64,000 nucleotides of DNA from Ulota crispa (taxonomy: Eukaryota; Streptophyta; Bryopsida; Orthotrichales; Orthotrichaceae). The stretch covers positions 9,178,501-9,242,500 of the forward strand of contig OY987246.1 of NCBI GenBank assembly GCA_963920765.1, given 5' to 3'. Positions 1 to 11,789 of the stretch are shown here, one piece after another (position 1 is the stretch's first letter; each line of letters opens with the position of its first letter). The notes beneath the pieces are model-generated. The model ran no database searches. It was not told the DNA's origin and saw only the letters and a list, made by a program, of their open reading frames with translations. The translations under genes and the position numbers were made by a program.

Positions 1-499
1 GCAATAATTTGGTTGAATTGTCGGGGGGTTTCTGGCTTGGATTTGGTCCACGTGATACCCTAACTTTGTCTCTGTTCTTTTGGTGATGCTGATTATTCGG
101 AGAATCCGGGTGATAAGTTGTTAATTTGATATTTATTAGTTTCTTAGATGAGTAAGTTGAGTTACCGGTTGGTCAGCTTCGTTTTGCTGAATGATTCTAA
201 CTTCTTTTTTTTGAAACTGAGTTCTCCACCTTCTGATTTTCTATATCATTAAGTGAATTGTGTTCTGTTTAGTTAGTTTTGTCTTCATCATACTACCTTG
301 GATCGTGTTCGTCTTCGGTTTATCTGAGTTGTATCCGCTTTCTCTTGCTTTCCAAGGGTTTGAATCTGTTAAGCTTCTTTTCTGCATTGATATGCGACTC
401 TAGAACGCTTCTTTTTGCACTTTTGTGAGCTTCCTTTCTTGCAGATGTACAGATCGTGAGTTTAATGACCCGCTGATTCGATGTGTGCAGTGCAATAAG

Positions 500-1740
500 A
501 TGGCAGAAGCATTTTTCAACAATATTGGCACTAAGATTGAGAGTTTTTTTGGTGGAGGCGACTCTTTGCCATGGACAGACTCAGAAATGATTTCCGTAAA
601 TTTTCTTTTGTTTCTGTCTCGCATGTTTAACGTACTTTATTATTAGGACTGATGGCGTTCTACAATTGTTAAGTAGGCTTGAACTCGCAATCAGGATTTC
701 ATTAAGTGCACATAACTGCTTTAGTAAGACGTGGTAGTGATGTCGTTGCGAGGTCTTTAGTATTCATCTCAAAATAATGTTTTCTGTAGAGCTGCGAATT
801 GGAGGCTTCTGGTGAAAAAGCTGCTGTGTCTGGTGAGAACACTGATGGTATCATGCGACTGGCATGGGCCCTTGTTCATTCGCGCAACGCACCAGATCTT
901 CAGCGTGGTATCGCCATGTTAGAAGGTTTGAAATGTTCCTTTGCATACCAAATGTTTGCATTTGTAATGATGTTGGTGACCCTGTTCTATATGATACCAG
1001 AGATGTCGATACCGTAAAGAACTTTGTTACTGATGAAACCTAGATGGATATATCTTCTCCATTTATTTTTTGTATGATTATTCATGACATTCCTTCAATG
1101 GTGATTGCGCAGCCCAATTGGCAGGTGTAGGAGCTCCTATGCAAAAGAGGGAAATTCTCTACTTGCTGGCAGTAGGTCAATTCCGAGCTGGTGAATATGC
1201 GAGGAGTCGGCGCCTTGTTGATCAAGCTCTCAAGGTATATAATTTTCTTGTTTTCGTGCAAAATGCTCAGAGTTCATAAATCTTTACTGTGTTTAATTGC
1301 CCTGGGCTGTTTCTTATTGCGTTGTGAATAAATGTGCAGATCTCGCCTGATTTCCGACAGGCTTCCACGCTAAAGAAGATGGTTGAGGATAAGATTGCCA
1401 AGGGTAAGTATTACATCTAACTTTTGCAATGAACTCCAGTTTTGAGTTCTGATGAGTACAGGTCTGATTTGTTGTGGCGATTATTAGTATTTGTCTCTGG
1501 CTTTGGTAATTGGTAACATCTGGACTTCTTCTCGACACATTCTGTCCCCGTGACAATTGTTCTATCTCTACACTCCTACAGGGTTCTGAGGAAATGTGAG
1601 TTCTTATTTGGAGTGCTTATGATTGTGATCTGATTTCCTTGACGTCAGATGGTCTGGTCGGAGTTGGCTTGGCGGCTGCGGCGGTGGGTGTTGTGGCTAG
1701 TGGCATTGCTGCTGCTGTTATTGGTGGTCGAAGAAGATAA
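500..1740 (+). CDS. FIS1: Mitochondrial/peroxisomal fission protein FIS1
   Basis: Five coding exons join in phase: 500-595, 790-925, 1113-1234, 1340-1403, 1649-1740, giving 169 aa, close to the usual plant FIS1 length of about 165-170. All introns are GT-AG. FIS1 is a tail-anchored outer-membrane protein that takes part in recruiting the dynamin-type division machinery to mitochondria and peroxisomes. Seen here: the N-terminal arm with SLPWTDSEM, the TPR-like helices with the diagnostic MRLAWALVHSR and QRGIAMLE, then REILYLLAVGQFRAGEYARS, and a C-terminal hydrophobic Gly/Ala/Val segment followed by a basic GRRR tail, which fits tail anchoring. The start at 500 is the first ATG giving a family-like N-terminus; a TTGCAG at 438-443 may be the acceptor of a 5' UTR intron. 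An AATAAA at 2045-2050 could be the polyadenylation signal. Identification is firm; exon edges are inferred from phase and motifs. Confidence 0.93.
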
Positions 1741-2754
1741 AGTTGCAACACTTTCAGCAAGACTGGCGAAAATAGCTATCGTTTTCCAGATTTTGTAATC
1801 TGTAGGTAGGCCGGTTTAGACCTTGTCCAAGTTTTAGGAAGGGCTAGTAACAAGCATTCCATCAATAATCAGGTTTACGAGCAGAGTTTTTTTCCATGTT
1901 TGTAAAAGTTTGTAGATAAGGATTTGAACCAGTGCAGAGAGATTTCATCTGCTGGCGAGGTTGGTATATGTTCCATAATGTTGGATTTATCCGGAATCAG
2001 TACCACTCTGGGATATAGCCTTGTAATGCTCTATCTACAGCGTCAATAAACACTTAAAATCCACGAGAACTGGTGATTGTAGTGCTTTTTTCTGCAGTAA
2101 TGCTAGTCCATGCAGTTCAACATATGACACTGGTTATTTTAGAGAATCTGGGATTTGAGATTAGTCATTTTGAGTAATTGTGGGCGAATTATGAATGTTT
2201 GCCATGACTCAATCAAGCTACTGTCTGAGCTACTTTCTTTGGGTTCGTGCTGTAATTTATTCAGAAACATGAAGAAAACAACTGCTGAACATAAGCTTAA
2301 CTCGCAATTAGTGACTTGCTCATGGAATTATGTTCAAGGAAGTAAATTGTTGGTCCCAATTTCTATGTTGATATCTTGCTTTTTTTTTATAGGAGCTTTT
2401 GCCCTTCAAATAATGGTACAAATAATGGTACAGACCAAATAGATTGGAAAACTGCCTTGGTTTATGAGCACTTCCTGGGGACTTCGACCTCTTACGTAAG
2501 AGGCTCATAAACCGTGCGGTCATTTTGAACCGCCCTATGCAGTCAATTTCTTATAATGGGTTAGGTTTTTTATGTTCAAAAATTGTACTTGTGAATGCAT
2601 TATTTTAGGAATTTAAGAGAGTGACATGAGTCATTATTGAGTGTGCTTATTGGTCATAATTGTGTTCAGATTTGTTTTTTAGTAAAATATGGATATTTGT
2701 CATATTAAAATAAATGAAAACTTGTTCTCAATCATGACTTGAGTATTAGAATAT
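1741..2754. other. FIS1 3' region and intergenic DNA
   Basis: No gene seen. It holds the presumed FIS1 3' UTR, a possible polyadenylation signal at 2045, and AT-rich DNA. Short open frames near 2155-2523 have no recognisable features. Confidence 0.5.
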
Positions 2755-3679
2755 CCCCTAAAGGACTAAGCCCTTTTTTTGGCCAAAATCACTAAAAATT
2801 GCCACTTCTAGGAGGTTTAGAAAAAAAGGATTTTATGTTTTGATTTTGGGAAATCCAATTGTGGGATCTTGTCCCAAACTAGAAGAGGTACTTGCGGGAA
2901 AAAAATCAGCTCATTCCAGATGGAGAGGAGTGAGATATTTACATCTAAAGTGAAAACAAATTTTTTTCCATGCTGCCCAAAACCTCCAGAAGCCTTTGAC
3001 CACTCTTATAACAAAAGAATTGCTCTACCCAAAGTTGCGCTTTATTTTTTCCATGTAGGAGATCAAGTTAGGTATGTGTGGGAGAATTTTCAAATTAATT
3101 GGAACTATACAACACATGGGAAAAAATGGTAAGTAAAAAGTAGAGAATGAGTCAAAACACAAAATTGTTCAAAATTTAATTACGGAAATGAAAAATGCAA
3201 ATCCCAACTGTGATAATGTTGTGATGAACAATCTACTTCATTTGGTTCAATTTTTTTCCAAAATATTAAAAATTGAGAAAAATAAAGGACTTCAAAGTTT
3301 ATTTTAGAGTAGAGAATCCATAACTGCCCACAAACAAAAACTCTTCATAACTTTCATGTCATAGATTGAAATTGAATGATTCAAAGCTTCCCACGTACTA
3401 AAAAAATCTAAAGAACCAATTTCAAATTTTAAATTAAAAAAATGAACTTTTTAAAGAATTTTTTTGGGCTGCTCGAACTGCCAATAGTCCCATGTTTTTG
3501 ATAAAGTCTTGCATAACTTCTTCGTTCAATGTGAGAATGAAGAAAAATTAGATGCCCTCTTAGATCTCTAAATTCCTCATCTTCAATAAAAATTTCAGAA
3601 AATCACACATTCTAGTTTAGCCATAGGTACATGCTTGAAATCCCAAATGTCCCCCGAAGGGACAATGATCCTTTCGGGG
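2755..3679. mobile_element. TTAA-type non-autonomous DNA transposon (family A)
   Basis: Begins CCCCTAAAGGACTAAGCCC and ends near CCTTTCGGGG, inverted versions of one another. The same interior recurs at 21753-22694 and 25410-26346, including conserved stretches around 'aattttcaaat' and 'cataactgcc'. The right end abuts TTGA (3680-3683), a likely decayed TTAA shared with the next element; the left TTAA is lost. No transposase is present. TTAA target duplications with CCC termini are typical of the piggyBac superfamily; the assignment is inference. Confidence 0.6.
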
Positions 3680-3683
3680 TTGA

Positions 3684-4148
3684 CCCCTAAAGACCCAACT
3701 GTCCCCTCAAGAGACAAATGGATTTTGGGCATGTACCTATTGCTAAACTACTTTGTGTAATTTTTTGAAACTTTTATGGAAGGTGGGGAATTCTAAGACC
3801 TAATCGGGCATCTAATTTTTTCTTCATTCCAACATTTGACGAAGAAGTTATCAAGGATTTTTTGAAACTAGGCAAGAAGAGGCAATTTGAGCAAGGTCTC
3901 TCCTATGTAAGTGGGTGTTGTCTCCAAAGAGGGTTAACCCTTATAAGCACAAGGTGTGGACACTTGGGCAAAGGGGAGTAGAGTTGAAGGTGCCTAACAT
4001 GGGGGACTCCCAAACCTCCATTCTTTTTGCCCCTTGTAAAATTTGGTGTTTTGATTATTTGAGAGATTTGAGTATTTTTTTTTGATTAAATTTTTTCCCA
4101 AGTTGTAGTAGGCTAAGAACCCGTAAAAGCGCTTGGGTCTTTTAGGGG
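3684..4148. mobile_element. TTAA-type short element (family A derivative)
   Basis: Starts CCCCTAAAGACCCAACTG and ends GGGTCTTTTAGGGG directly before TTAA (4149-4152). The subterminal sequence (gggcatgtacctat) also occurs at the ends of the copies at 22694, 26346 and 45531. It looks like an internally deleted relative sitting back to back with the preceding element. Confidence 0.5.
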
Positions 4149-4220
4149 TTAATAAAAGTCCTGTATTTCTCATTTTCCAATGAATTTTGGTGCATACACC
4201 AAACATTGCTTATATACATA

Positions 4221-5835
4221 GAGCATCCCTAATACAACCGGTCAACATGCTTGGTATAACAACCTTGATTTTTCAATTAATAACAAATCATACCATAAAA
4301 AATGTATGAATTGAATGGCATGACTATTCTTGTTGTAAAAACGCAATAAAATTTTGGTTTGGACATTGGTTGATTTAGAAATATGGCATCAAATATTAGC
4401 TAGCTTCCAAAAAATTTAAGTTATGCCGTGCCCTTGGCTGATTTTTTCCTTCTTAACCCTTGAGCGTCCAGAGTTATTTTGGGATTGAGGAGAAAATGGG
4501 GGGTTTAATGGCCACCATAGCTTGGAAAATTACATCCAGAAAAAGTGACCGCAGGATTTGAAAAAGGATTACCTTCTCTGTTGATGGGACCAAGTATGAC
4601 TATTTTCAACATACAAATTAAGAGAAAATTTGAGACAAATTTGTGGGCCCCAACGACAGGATATTGTCGCTGGGGAGCTCAAGGATTAACCCCTAAAATT
4701 CTTTTGTGTTTAGAGGCCCAAAATTGCTCCAAAATACTAGTCCCCAAACCAGGGTCAAAATCTTCATTGAAAATTACTTTTTAACAAATCCAACCATAGG
4801 ATCCTTTGGTTGACTTGCACAAGTACATTGTCCCAAAATTTCAGAATGAATATCCCCATCAATTGCAAGATCAATGTGCCTAAATTTCAAAATGTAGGCT
4901 TTTCTAGTCCTTCCAGAAGGTGAATTTTGGTTTTTCAAACTTTTTAGAGAAAAACACGTATATTGTATTTCTTGTGCAATTTTTGCAATATGTTGGAAAA
5001 TGGGTTGAAAGCGTATATAAAAACATTTAACCAAAAAAAATTGGATTCATTTTTATAAAAATTGTAAAGTGAAAGGTATTGATGAATGAAAGATATAACT
5101 AATATGCTAATAAGTTTTGGAAGAATTTGAAAATTGTTAATCCCAATGGTGAGAATGCTCTAATAGACAATTAGTAAAATTATTTTTTATTTTCATTTGA
5201 ATTTTTTTAAAATTGAGAGTAAAAAAAGATAACTTTATATGCTTTTTCTACCCTCTTTCTATCTTCATTGCCTGCAAAATAAAACTCCTTTTAACTCTTA
5301 CCTCATTATTTGGAATTGAATAATTCAATTTTTTTTGAGTAGGTATCAATCTATACAATTCTTTAAAAAAAAGAAAAAAAATTAGAATATATTTTTTGCT
5401 GCCCAATTTGACATTGAAATTGAAAAAACTTTGCAATTTTTGCATTACTTATCTGAACGACATGAAATAAAGCTTCACATGTAGATTATGATGAGTATCA
5501 TCCATCTTAAGAATTTCATGAAAATTTTCCAAATTATGAAATCAATAGAGCCTACCCAAGTTCTCATAAAGCCCAAAGTGGGCTACATGGTCCTTTAAGG
5601 GTTAAGTTTGATTTGGTGAGGCCTCTAAGCTATTTGGAAGTTAGTTAACATTTGATGCCATGTATCTAAATCAATCAATGTCCAAACCTAAATTTTATTG
5701 CGTTTTTATTACATAAATAGTCATGCCATTCAAATCATATAATGTTTATGTTATATTTATGTTATGATTAATTATTAATTATAAAAATCAGGTTTGTTAT
5801 ACCGGAACTCTTTACCGGTTGCATTAGGGATGCTC
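4221..5835. mobile_element. Long-inverted-repeat element with GAGCATCC termini (PIF/Harbinger-like)
   Basis: GAGCATCCCTAATACAACCGG at the left matches the inverse of the right end (ACCGGTTGCATTAGGGATGCTC). The match continues inward for about 200 bp on both sides: 'catgactattcttg' and 'ggacattggttgattt' on the left face 'aaatcaatcaatgtcc' and 'aatagtcatgcc' on the right. Flanking triplets are ATA and TTA, compatible with a decayed 3 bp target duplication. The middle is interrupted by a TTAA-type insertion (4457-5601). No transposase is visible. Confidence 0.6.
4457..5601. mobile_element. TTAA-type element nested in the GAGCATCC element
   Basis: Flanked by TTAA at 4453-4456 and 5602-5605. Left terminus is CCCTTGAGCGTCC, right terminus GGTCCTTTAAGGG. 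The interior is AT-rich with no coding capacity. Its place between the two arms of the 4221-5835 element makes it the younger insertion. Confidence 0.5.
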
Positions 5836-6408
5836 TTATACTGTGATTATACTTTTCCCACAAATCTAACCAATTTTGATCCAGTTGATTCATATTTCAA
5901 TCGGATTTGCTTACATAAGTTACATTTTGTTTGGGCGACTTTCTACTGTTATTCGAATCTCCCCACTCATCGAACCCCAGCCATAATTGAGTAGTACATT
6001 TGAAATTTTGAATGGTTCTCTGAGTATTTTAGTATGTGTCTGTACAGCTCGTGGTACCCAAAGTCAAACTTGACTGGGGACATGTGGTCAACAGAGACAC
6101 AGTGTTACCAAATGTGGTGAAGTTTGACAAAACTCCTACCATTTTGTTTTGTCGGAGCTCCAAAAACACATACAAATAAAGTAAAATATTAGATATGAAC
6201 AACTACTGGTACAGTATAGATAATAGCAGCTTGGACTATCAATGGTTATCACATTTACAAGGCTCCGTTTAGTACATACACGTCGGTGTAGGGCCAGGGT
6301 AGAAAAGCTTTATTTTTCGCTTCCTTGAATATATAAGAATTTAGATACTTACTATTGGAAGGTAGAATTTGGGGGTTTTGTATAGTGGGAGGCCTCCCAA
6401 TGCATTAA
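5836..6408. other. Intergenic stretch without recognised features
   Basis: AT-rich DNA; the open frame at 5794-5994 is short and featureless. Nothing supported. Confidence 0.4.
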
Positions 6409-7942
6409 CCCCTCAAGGATCATTGTCCGTTCAACGGATAAATGGGATTTCAGGTAGGTACTTACGGTCTCAATTTTTGTTTTGATTTTTTGAAACTTTT
6501 TTTAAAGTTAGAAAAACACATTAGCTCTTGAGGAATATAATTTTTATTCTAATTGATGCCATGGAGCAAAAGTTATGTCCAAACTAGTTTGCGTACCCGT
6601 TGTACCAATGGAGGCAACAAAAATATCCTTGCAATAAACAAATTGTGCAATAGCAATCTTATCCTTGTGCTCCCCTATCCTTATGCCTCCTATCCATGTG
6701 TCCCTATCCCCGTGCCCCTTATTCCCGTGTCCCTATCCCCATGCCCCTTATTCCCGTGCCCCTATCCCTATGCCCCCTATCCTCATGCCCTCTTATCCCC
6801 ATGCCCCCTATCCCTTTGCCCCCCTATCCCCATGCCCACCTATCTCCATGCCTCATATTCTCGTGTCCCCCCTATCCTTATGCCCTCCTATCCCCGTGCT
6901 CCCCAAGAATACAACCTTTTGAGCCACTCATTTTGATTGGATTGAGAGAGTGTTGTGGGTGAAATGGCTCAATCTAATTGGTTGAGAGAAAGTGTTGTGG
7001 TGTCATTTCCAATGACCCGTTATACATTATTGTTAACTACCACATGAATCATGGAGCTACTCACTTTTATTGTCTAAAGAGAATTTAAATGGTGTAACTT
7101 ATTAAACTATTATCTATTGCTACATGCATGGAATGCGACTCATAGTTGCACTCAAATTCTCTCCTTTTCATCCAAAATGGGAGCTTTGGATTCTTTATAT
7201 ACAGATAAACACAAATTTGGAGACTCTGGGTAGCAAAAAAACCTTATAAAAACTTGATATTTTTTTTCTCTCTCGTAGATTACATCTTTTTCTACATCTG
7301 AAGCTTTGATTCATACATTTGCACTAGTTATGAGAAAGTTATGGACAATCTTGTTTTTGGGCAATTCAAGCATCTTCTTGAAAAAATAACTTATAAACTT
7401 TATTTTTTGAATGCAAATACAACATTTTTTCAAAAAAAATTGTTGGAGAGTGTGAAGTTTGCTTTCTAGAACAATCTCACCATCGGAATTATTGTGTTTC
7501 AATTCCATTGCAAGGTTATAAGCAATTTAAGTTTTTGTTCAATCTCATACCTTCTGCTACCTAATGTTTGTTTGTAAGAATGAAAGTTAATTATTTTTTG
7601 TTATTTTTTTTTCCCAAGATTACCAACTCAACTTTCCACCATGCAAAAATAGAATTCCAAACTTTGTGGTGCCAAACTTTTAAGTTAAAAAAGTTCAAAG
7701 TCAAATAATCTAGTTAGGCAAGGTGCAAAAAAAGTTGTTTTTTACACTTTAAACGCAAATATCTTCCAATTTGTGTGGTCAAAGTTCTTAAGTTTTGTAT
7801 GACACACTCCTATACTAGTCTAACACAAGATCCTACAATCAAATATGCAAAGAGATCAATTTTCAAACTTTTTTACTCTTTGCCATAGAAGTGGCAATTT
7901 CGAGTGTCTTTTGACAAAATAAAGTCCATGGTCCTTTAGGGG
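6409..7942. mobile_element. TTAA-type element (family A, reversed) carrying a minisatellite
   Basis: Flanked by TTAA on both sides (6405-6408 and 7943-7946). The left end CCCCTCAAGGATCATTGTCC is the inverse of the right end of the 21753-22694 copy. The right end, ending GGTCCTTTAGGGG, is the inverse of that copy's left end, including the 'agtggcaatttcgagtg' subterminal block. The element is therefore in opposite orientation. The C-rich minisatellite at 6664-6905 lies inside it. Confidence 0.55.
6664..6905. repeat. C-rich minisatellite, about 14-16 bp unit
   Basis: Many degenerate copies of a unit close to CCCCTATCCCCATGC run through this interval. All three forward frames stay open and give Pro/Cys/Ser-rich translations, which is a by-product of the repeat and not evidence of a gene. 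The same unit in reverse orientation occurs at 44516-44662. Confidence 0.85.
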
Positions 7943-7946
7943 TTAA

Positions 7947-8792
7947 GCACGCAAGCAGCCGTCTGCCTGCTCATAAAAAAAAAATCTAAACTTTTTTTTG
8001 CTTGACATTGGTTACTCTCAAAAAACTTGAAATTAACCCTTGCGCGTGATGAATTGTCCGTTTAAATATGCCTACAAAAAAAATTGAATTAAAATAAAAA
8101 TCTCATAGTGCCAGGCACTGTGAGCAGTGCCATTATGGTAAGTAATCTTGCTATTTTTCTACAGTGCTGTGACTGCAAAGTGCTTAACAAATTCACATTT
8201 GATTCAAGGACCTAATTTGATCTAGAACCACAAAGGAAGATATAGTTGACCAACTCCAAAATGGCTAGGGCAAACTTATGTTGTCATTGTTCCTTGTTTG
8301 GATGAATGGGACCTCAGGCTTTGTCCATTGCACATCCATGTTTTTGGGTCAAGGTGAAAAAACTTCGTAATACTTCAAGTAAGGGAAGAAGTGGTAATTT
8401 ATGCTTTTGTTAGGTGTTGATCAATGTACCCTCCTACGTGATTCTTGACTGAATTAGGGTCCAGGAATTCAAAATTTTAAAAGTCAATCTTAAGATCTCA
8501 CAATTTTTAGAGTGTGAAAAAGTATAGGTTTTTTACCTTGGCCCACAACCTCATAAAGTAGTTGTCTGAGCTCTCAACCCCATTCATCCAAGCTAGAGGC
8601 ATTGAGAGGGTCAGTTCACTCCACAATCCGAGAAGTTCTATGGAAAAATTGGTACTTTTCCTAGTTTGTTGACAAGGGTTGATAAGTTTTTTACTTGGCA
8701 AATGCAAGCTCTTTTTTTTTGGGTATAAATTTGTCATTTCTATTTATCAAGTATTTACCATTTGGCAAATGGCTAGGTTTTGAATTTCTCCT
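7947..8792. other. Intergenic stretch without recognised features
   Basis: AT-rich DNA with no coding or RNA feature seen. A short 'ttaacccttgcgcgtg' at about 8035 resembles an isolated terminus of the TTAA families. Confidence 0.35.
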
Positions 8793-9576
8793 GGGCATAT
8801 TTCCAAAATATCAAATATACCCCTAAAGATATGAAATATCAATAATATCCTTGGCTTTTTGTAAGAATATCAACTACACCCCTATTTCTTTGGGAAAATA
8901 TTAAAAAATCCCTTCATTATTATGAAATCTATATTACTAAGTGGGAGGGTTTCTCTCAGTGTGCCCTTTTCTAAAACCTTCTAGAGCTTTTTTGTAATAA
9001 GTTCAAGCAACAAAGGGCGCTCAAATATAGAACACCAAGTGCTCTCCAACCATGTTCCTTTCCAAAATTTCTAAAATTTCTTGGTGGAAGTTGAATGTTT
9101 AGTAAGTCAAGCTCCAAATATAAAACACCAAACTCCCTCCAACCATGTGCTAGAAAATAAATAAAATGCCAAGTGCCCCCTAGCAAAGTATTAAAGAGTA
9201 GCATTGTACTAAAAGCAATTAATATTCTTGGTCTCAAAAAAGGACCAAAATGATGGCGTACCAAGGTTAGATTTTAGACCAATTGTGAGATATTGATTTT
9301 TTGTAGAGTACAATAGGATTAGATCCTAGACCAATACATTTGTGAGATATTGACTCTTTGTAAAGTTGAATGTTGCAATACCCATACAACTCGCCTAAAG
9401 TGTATGCATGAGTATACTAGTTTCAAATATATCCTTATGTTATTTGAACTAAAAAAAACTCCTAAATTTTTCTTGTGCCTCTCATTGCAAACATTTGTAA
9501 ATATTAGGGTGACAATGGAAATTACAAAAACTAGATAAATTGAATGCAAGTCAAATCTTGGAGGCAAGCTCTTTAA

Positions 9577-9803
9577 CCCTTAAACAACCAAGCAACCATA
9601 GGACATAGTATGTACTTTGATGTATAATTGGCATTTGCTACCAACAAAATGTCTTGATTTGGGATCTTGACTACCTCGCTTGAACAGCATTGATCTATAT
9701 TCTAATTGCTTTGTAGATCTCAAATGTAATAAAGGTGTGGATGCATTCCAAATACAAGAAAAATACATTGTTTTGTATTGCTTATTGTGGGCTGCTTTGA
9801 CGT
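9577..9803 (-). mobile_element. Small TTAA-type MITE (family B), reverse copy
   Basis: Inverse orientation of the element directly to its right: it shares 'gcattccaaatacaagaaaa', 'gatttgggatct' and 'aattggcatttgctacc' in reverse complement. TTAA occurs at 9573-9576 and at the shared junction 9804-9807. No coding capacity. Confidence 0.6.
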
Positions 9804-9807
9804 TTAA

Positions 9808-10040
9808 CCACTAAAGGACTAAGCGTGCCATTGCAACCAATAGAATACAGGGCATTTTTCTTGTATTTGGAATGGATCCATATCTATACTACATTTGAGA
9901 CCAACAAAGAAGTTGGAAAATAGATCAAAGCAGTTCCAGTGAGCTACTTGAGATCCCAAATTAACACTTCTTACTAGTAGCAAATACTAATTATATGGCA
10001 ACATATATACTATGCCCTATCGTCCTTTAAGGGTTACGGG
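9808..10040 (+). mobile_element. Small TTAA-type MITE (family B), forward copy
   Basis: Begins CCACTAAAGGACTAAGCGTG and is flanked by TTAA (9804-9807, 10041-10044). It is closely similar over its whole length to 40657-40897, sharing 'ttgtatttggaatggatcca', 'acaaagaagttgg' and 'ctacttgagatcccaaatta'. Three copies in one window mark a discrete family of about 230-240 bp. Confidence 0.7.
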
Positions 10041-10053
10041 TTAAGCTCTATAT

Positions 10054-11644
10054 GGGTGATTGCAAGAAACACCGGTCCTATTTCTTGTCCCCTTCACCTC
10101 CCACTGGTGCTTTTTGGCTTGTAACTTTTGCGCAGCAAGTTCTTTTGAGCTGAAATTTCAGAAAAAGATACATGTCATAGTTACAGACCTTCCATGATTT
10201 TTGCAATTTTTTTTTAAATTATTTTAATATTTTTGAACAACCCCCAAATGGGTGTCTACCTTGGCCATTTTGGAGGTTATTAGTACTATTTTGGGTCCAA
10301 AAAGGCTTTTCTAGGGCTATAAATCAGGATTGTTGTTTATGGAGCATGCTTGCATGCATTTATGAAAGAATTTTGCAAAATTATAAATTCCATGGCATCT
10401 ACATTGTCTCAAAGTGGGCATCCTATCTCCCTTCATTGGCAAAATACAAAGAAATTCCTCAGCAAAGCAATTGTACCATGTGAATGTGTTTAATGGGTTC
10501 TCAAATGGCCAGTTTTTATTTTTATTTTTAAATTATTTTACTATTTTCTAAAAAGCAAGAAAGAAATTGGCTTTTTGTTGGTGATTTTGTTTTGTGCATA
10601 ACTTTTAGAATAAATTTTTTCTAGGTCTAAATTTTCACATGTATGCTATTTTAAGTGCTTTACAAATTTTCCATATTTTATTTATTTAAAAAAAATTATT
10701 TCAAAAGCTCATAGTACTACATAGTACTACCAGTTTTAAGGATGTTTGAGACAAAAATGTGAAGTGTTTCTTGCAACTACCCATATAGGGTATTTGCATG
10801 TAAATCTAACGTGGTCAAAGCCATTCTGGTGACTACATAATATTTTCCTTTTGATGTTTACAAAAGCATTGTAGTAAAGAAGCACAAAAAAACTAGAGGT
10901 GGATAGTTGCAAGAAACATTTCACAATTTTGTCTCAAACACCCTTAAAACTGGTAGTACTAGGTAGTACTATGAGCTTTTGAAATAAATCTTTAATAAAT
11001 AATATAAAATATGCACAATTTGTAAAGCAATTAAAATAGCATACTGGTGAAAATTCAGACCTAGAAATATTTTATTCTAAAAGTTATGCACAAAAATAGA
11101 GGGACAGAAATTACTATCAAAAAGACAATTTCCTTTTTGAATTTTAAAAAATAGTAAAAAAGTTCAAAAGAATAAAACAAAAAATGGCCATTTTTTATCT
11201 CTTTGAAAAGCTACACTTGATGCAAGTGGTTTTTGGAGGATTTTTTTAATTTATTTCACCAATGTAGGGAGAATGGATGCCCACTTTGAGAGCATGTGGA
11301 AGGCAGAGAATTCACAATTTCCTAGAACCCTTTTACACATCCGTGTAATGCCCTATGATGAACAACTTCCTTGATTTGCGGCATGAGATTTACTTTTTTG
11401 GACCCAAAATAGTATTAAAAATCCCAAAAATGGCCAAGGTAGACACCTATTTGGGGGCTGTTTAAAAATAGTAAATTAATTTAAATAAAACCAAAAAAAT
11501 CACTGAACATTTATAACTTTGAAGTGAACATCACTTTAAAATTCTAGGTCAAAATGACTTGGTACGCAAAAGATAGGAGCCAAAAACAACCCGCAAAGAG
11601 GTGAAGGGGACAAAAAATAGTACAAGTGTTTCTTGCAATCACCC
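10054..11644. mobile_element. 1.6 kb foldback element with nested inner palindrome
   Basis: The outer ends are GGGTGATTGCAAGAAACAC and its inverse GTGTTTCTTGCAATCACCC. The arms stay complementary far inward, for example 'gtgtctaccttggccatttt' at about 10252 against its near-inverse at about 11430. In the centre (10715-10975) a second palindrome has ends carrying TAGTACTAC blocks and 'gtttgagacaaaa', with its own GTTGCAAGAAACA motif. No transposase. No clear target duplication, so the class is undetermined. Confidence 0.65.
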
Positions 11645-11789
11645 AAGTATTAATAATAATTTCAAAAACCACCAAGGGTATAATTTAAATTCTTACACAA
11701 AGCTAAAGGTGCTTTTGATATTTCAAAATTTTGAGGGGCATATTTGATATTTTGAAAGAATTGAGGGGTATTTTTGATATTTTCCCTAA

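Larger units (their letters stand above)
8793..11786. repeat. Outer inverted repeat around a nested insertion cluster
   Basis: The left arm (about 8805-8905) and right arm (about 11655-11786) are diverged inverse copies built from repeated 'atatcaaatatacccct' units; the right arm ends near TTTTCCC. The unit plan (short motif closed by CCCC, GGGAAAA terminus) is that of the MULE-like MITEs elsewhere in the window. Between the arms lie two small TTAA MITEs and the 10054-11644 foldback. No target duplication was found, so boundaries are approximate. Confidence 0.4.

Noticed and set aside
6553..6962. Three overlapping forward open frames, Pro/Cys/Ser-rich, 85-127 codons
   Set aside because: They are all translations of one minisatellite in three frames; openness in every frame shows it is repeat composition.
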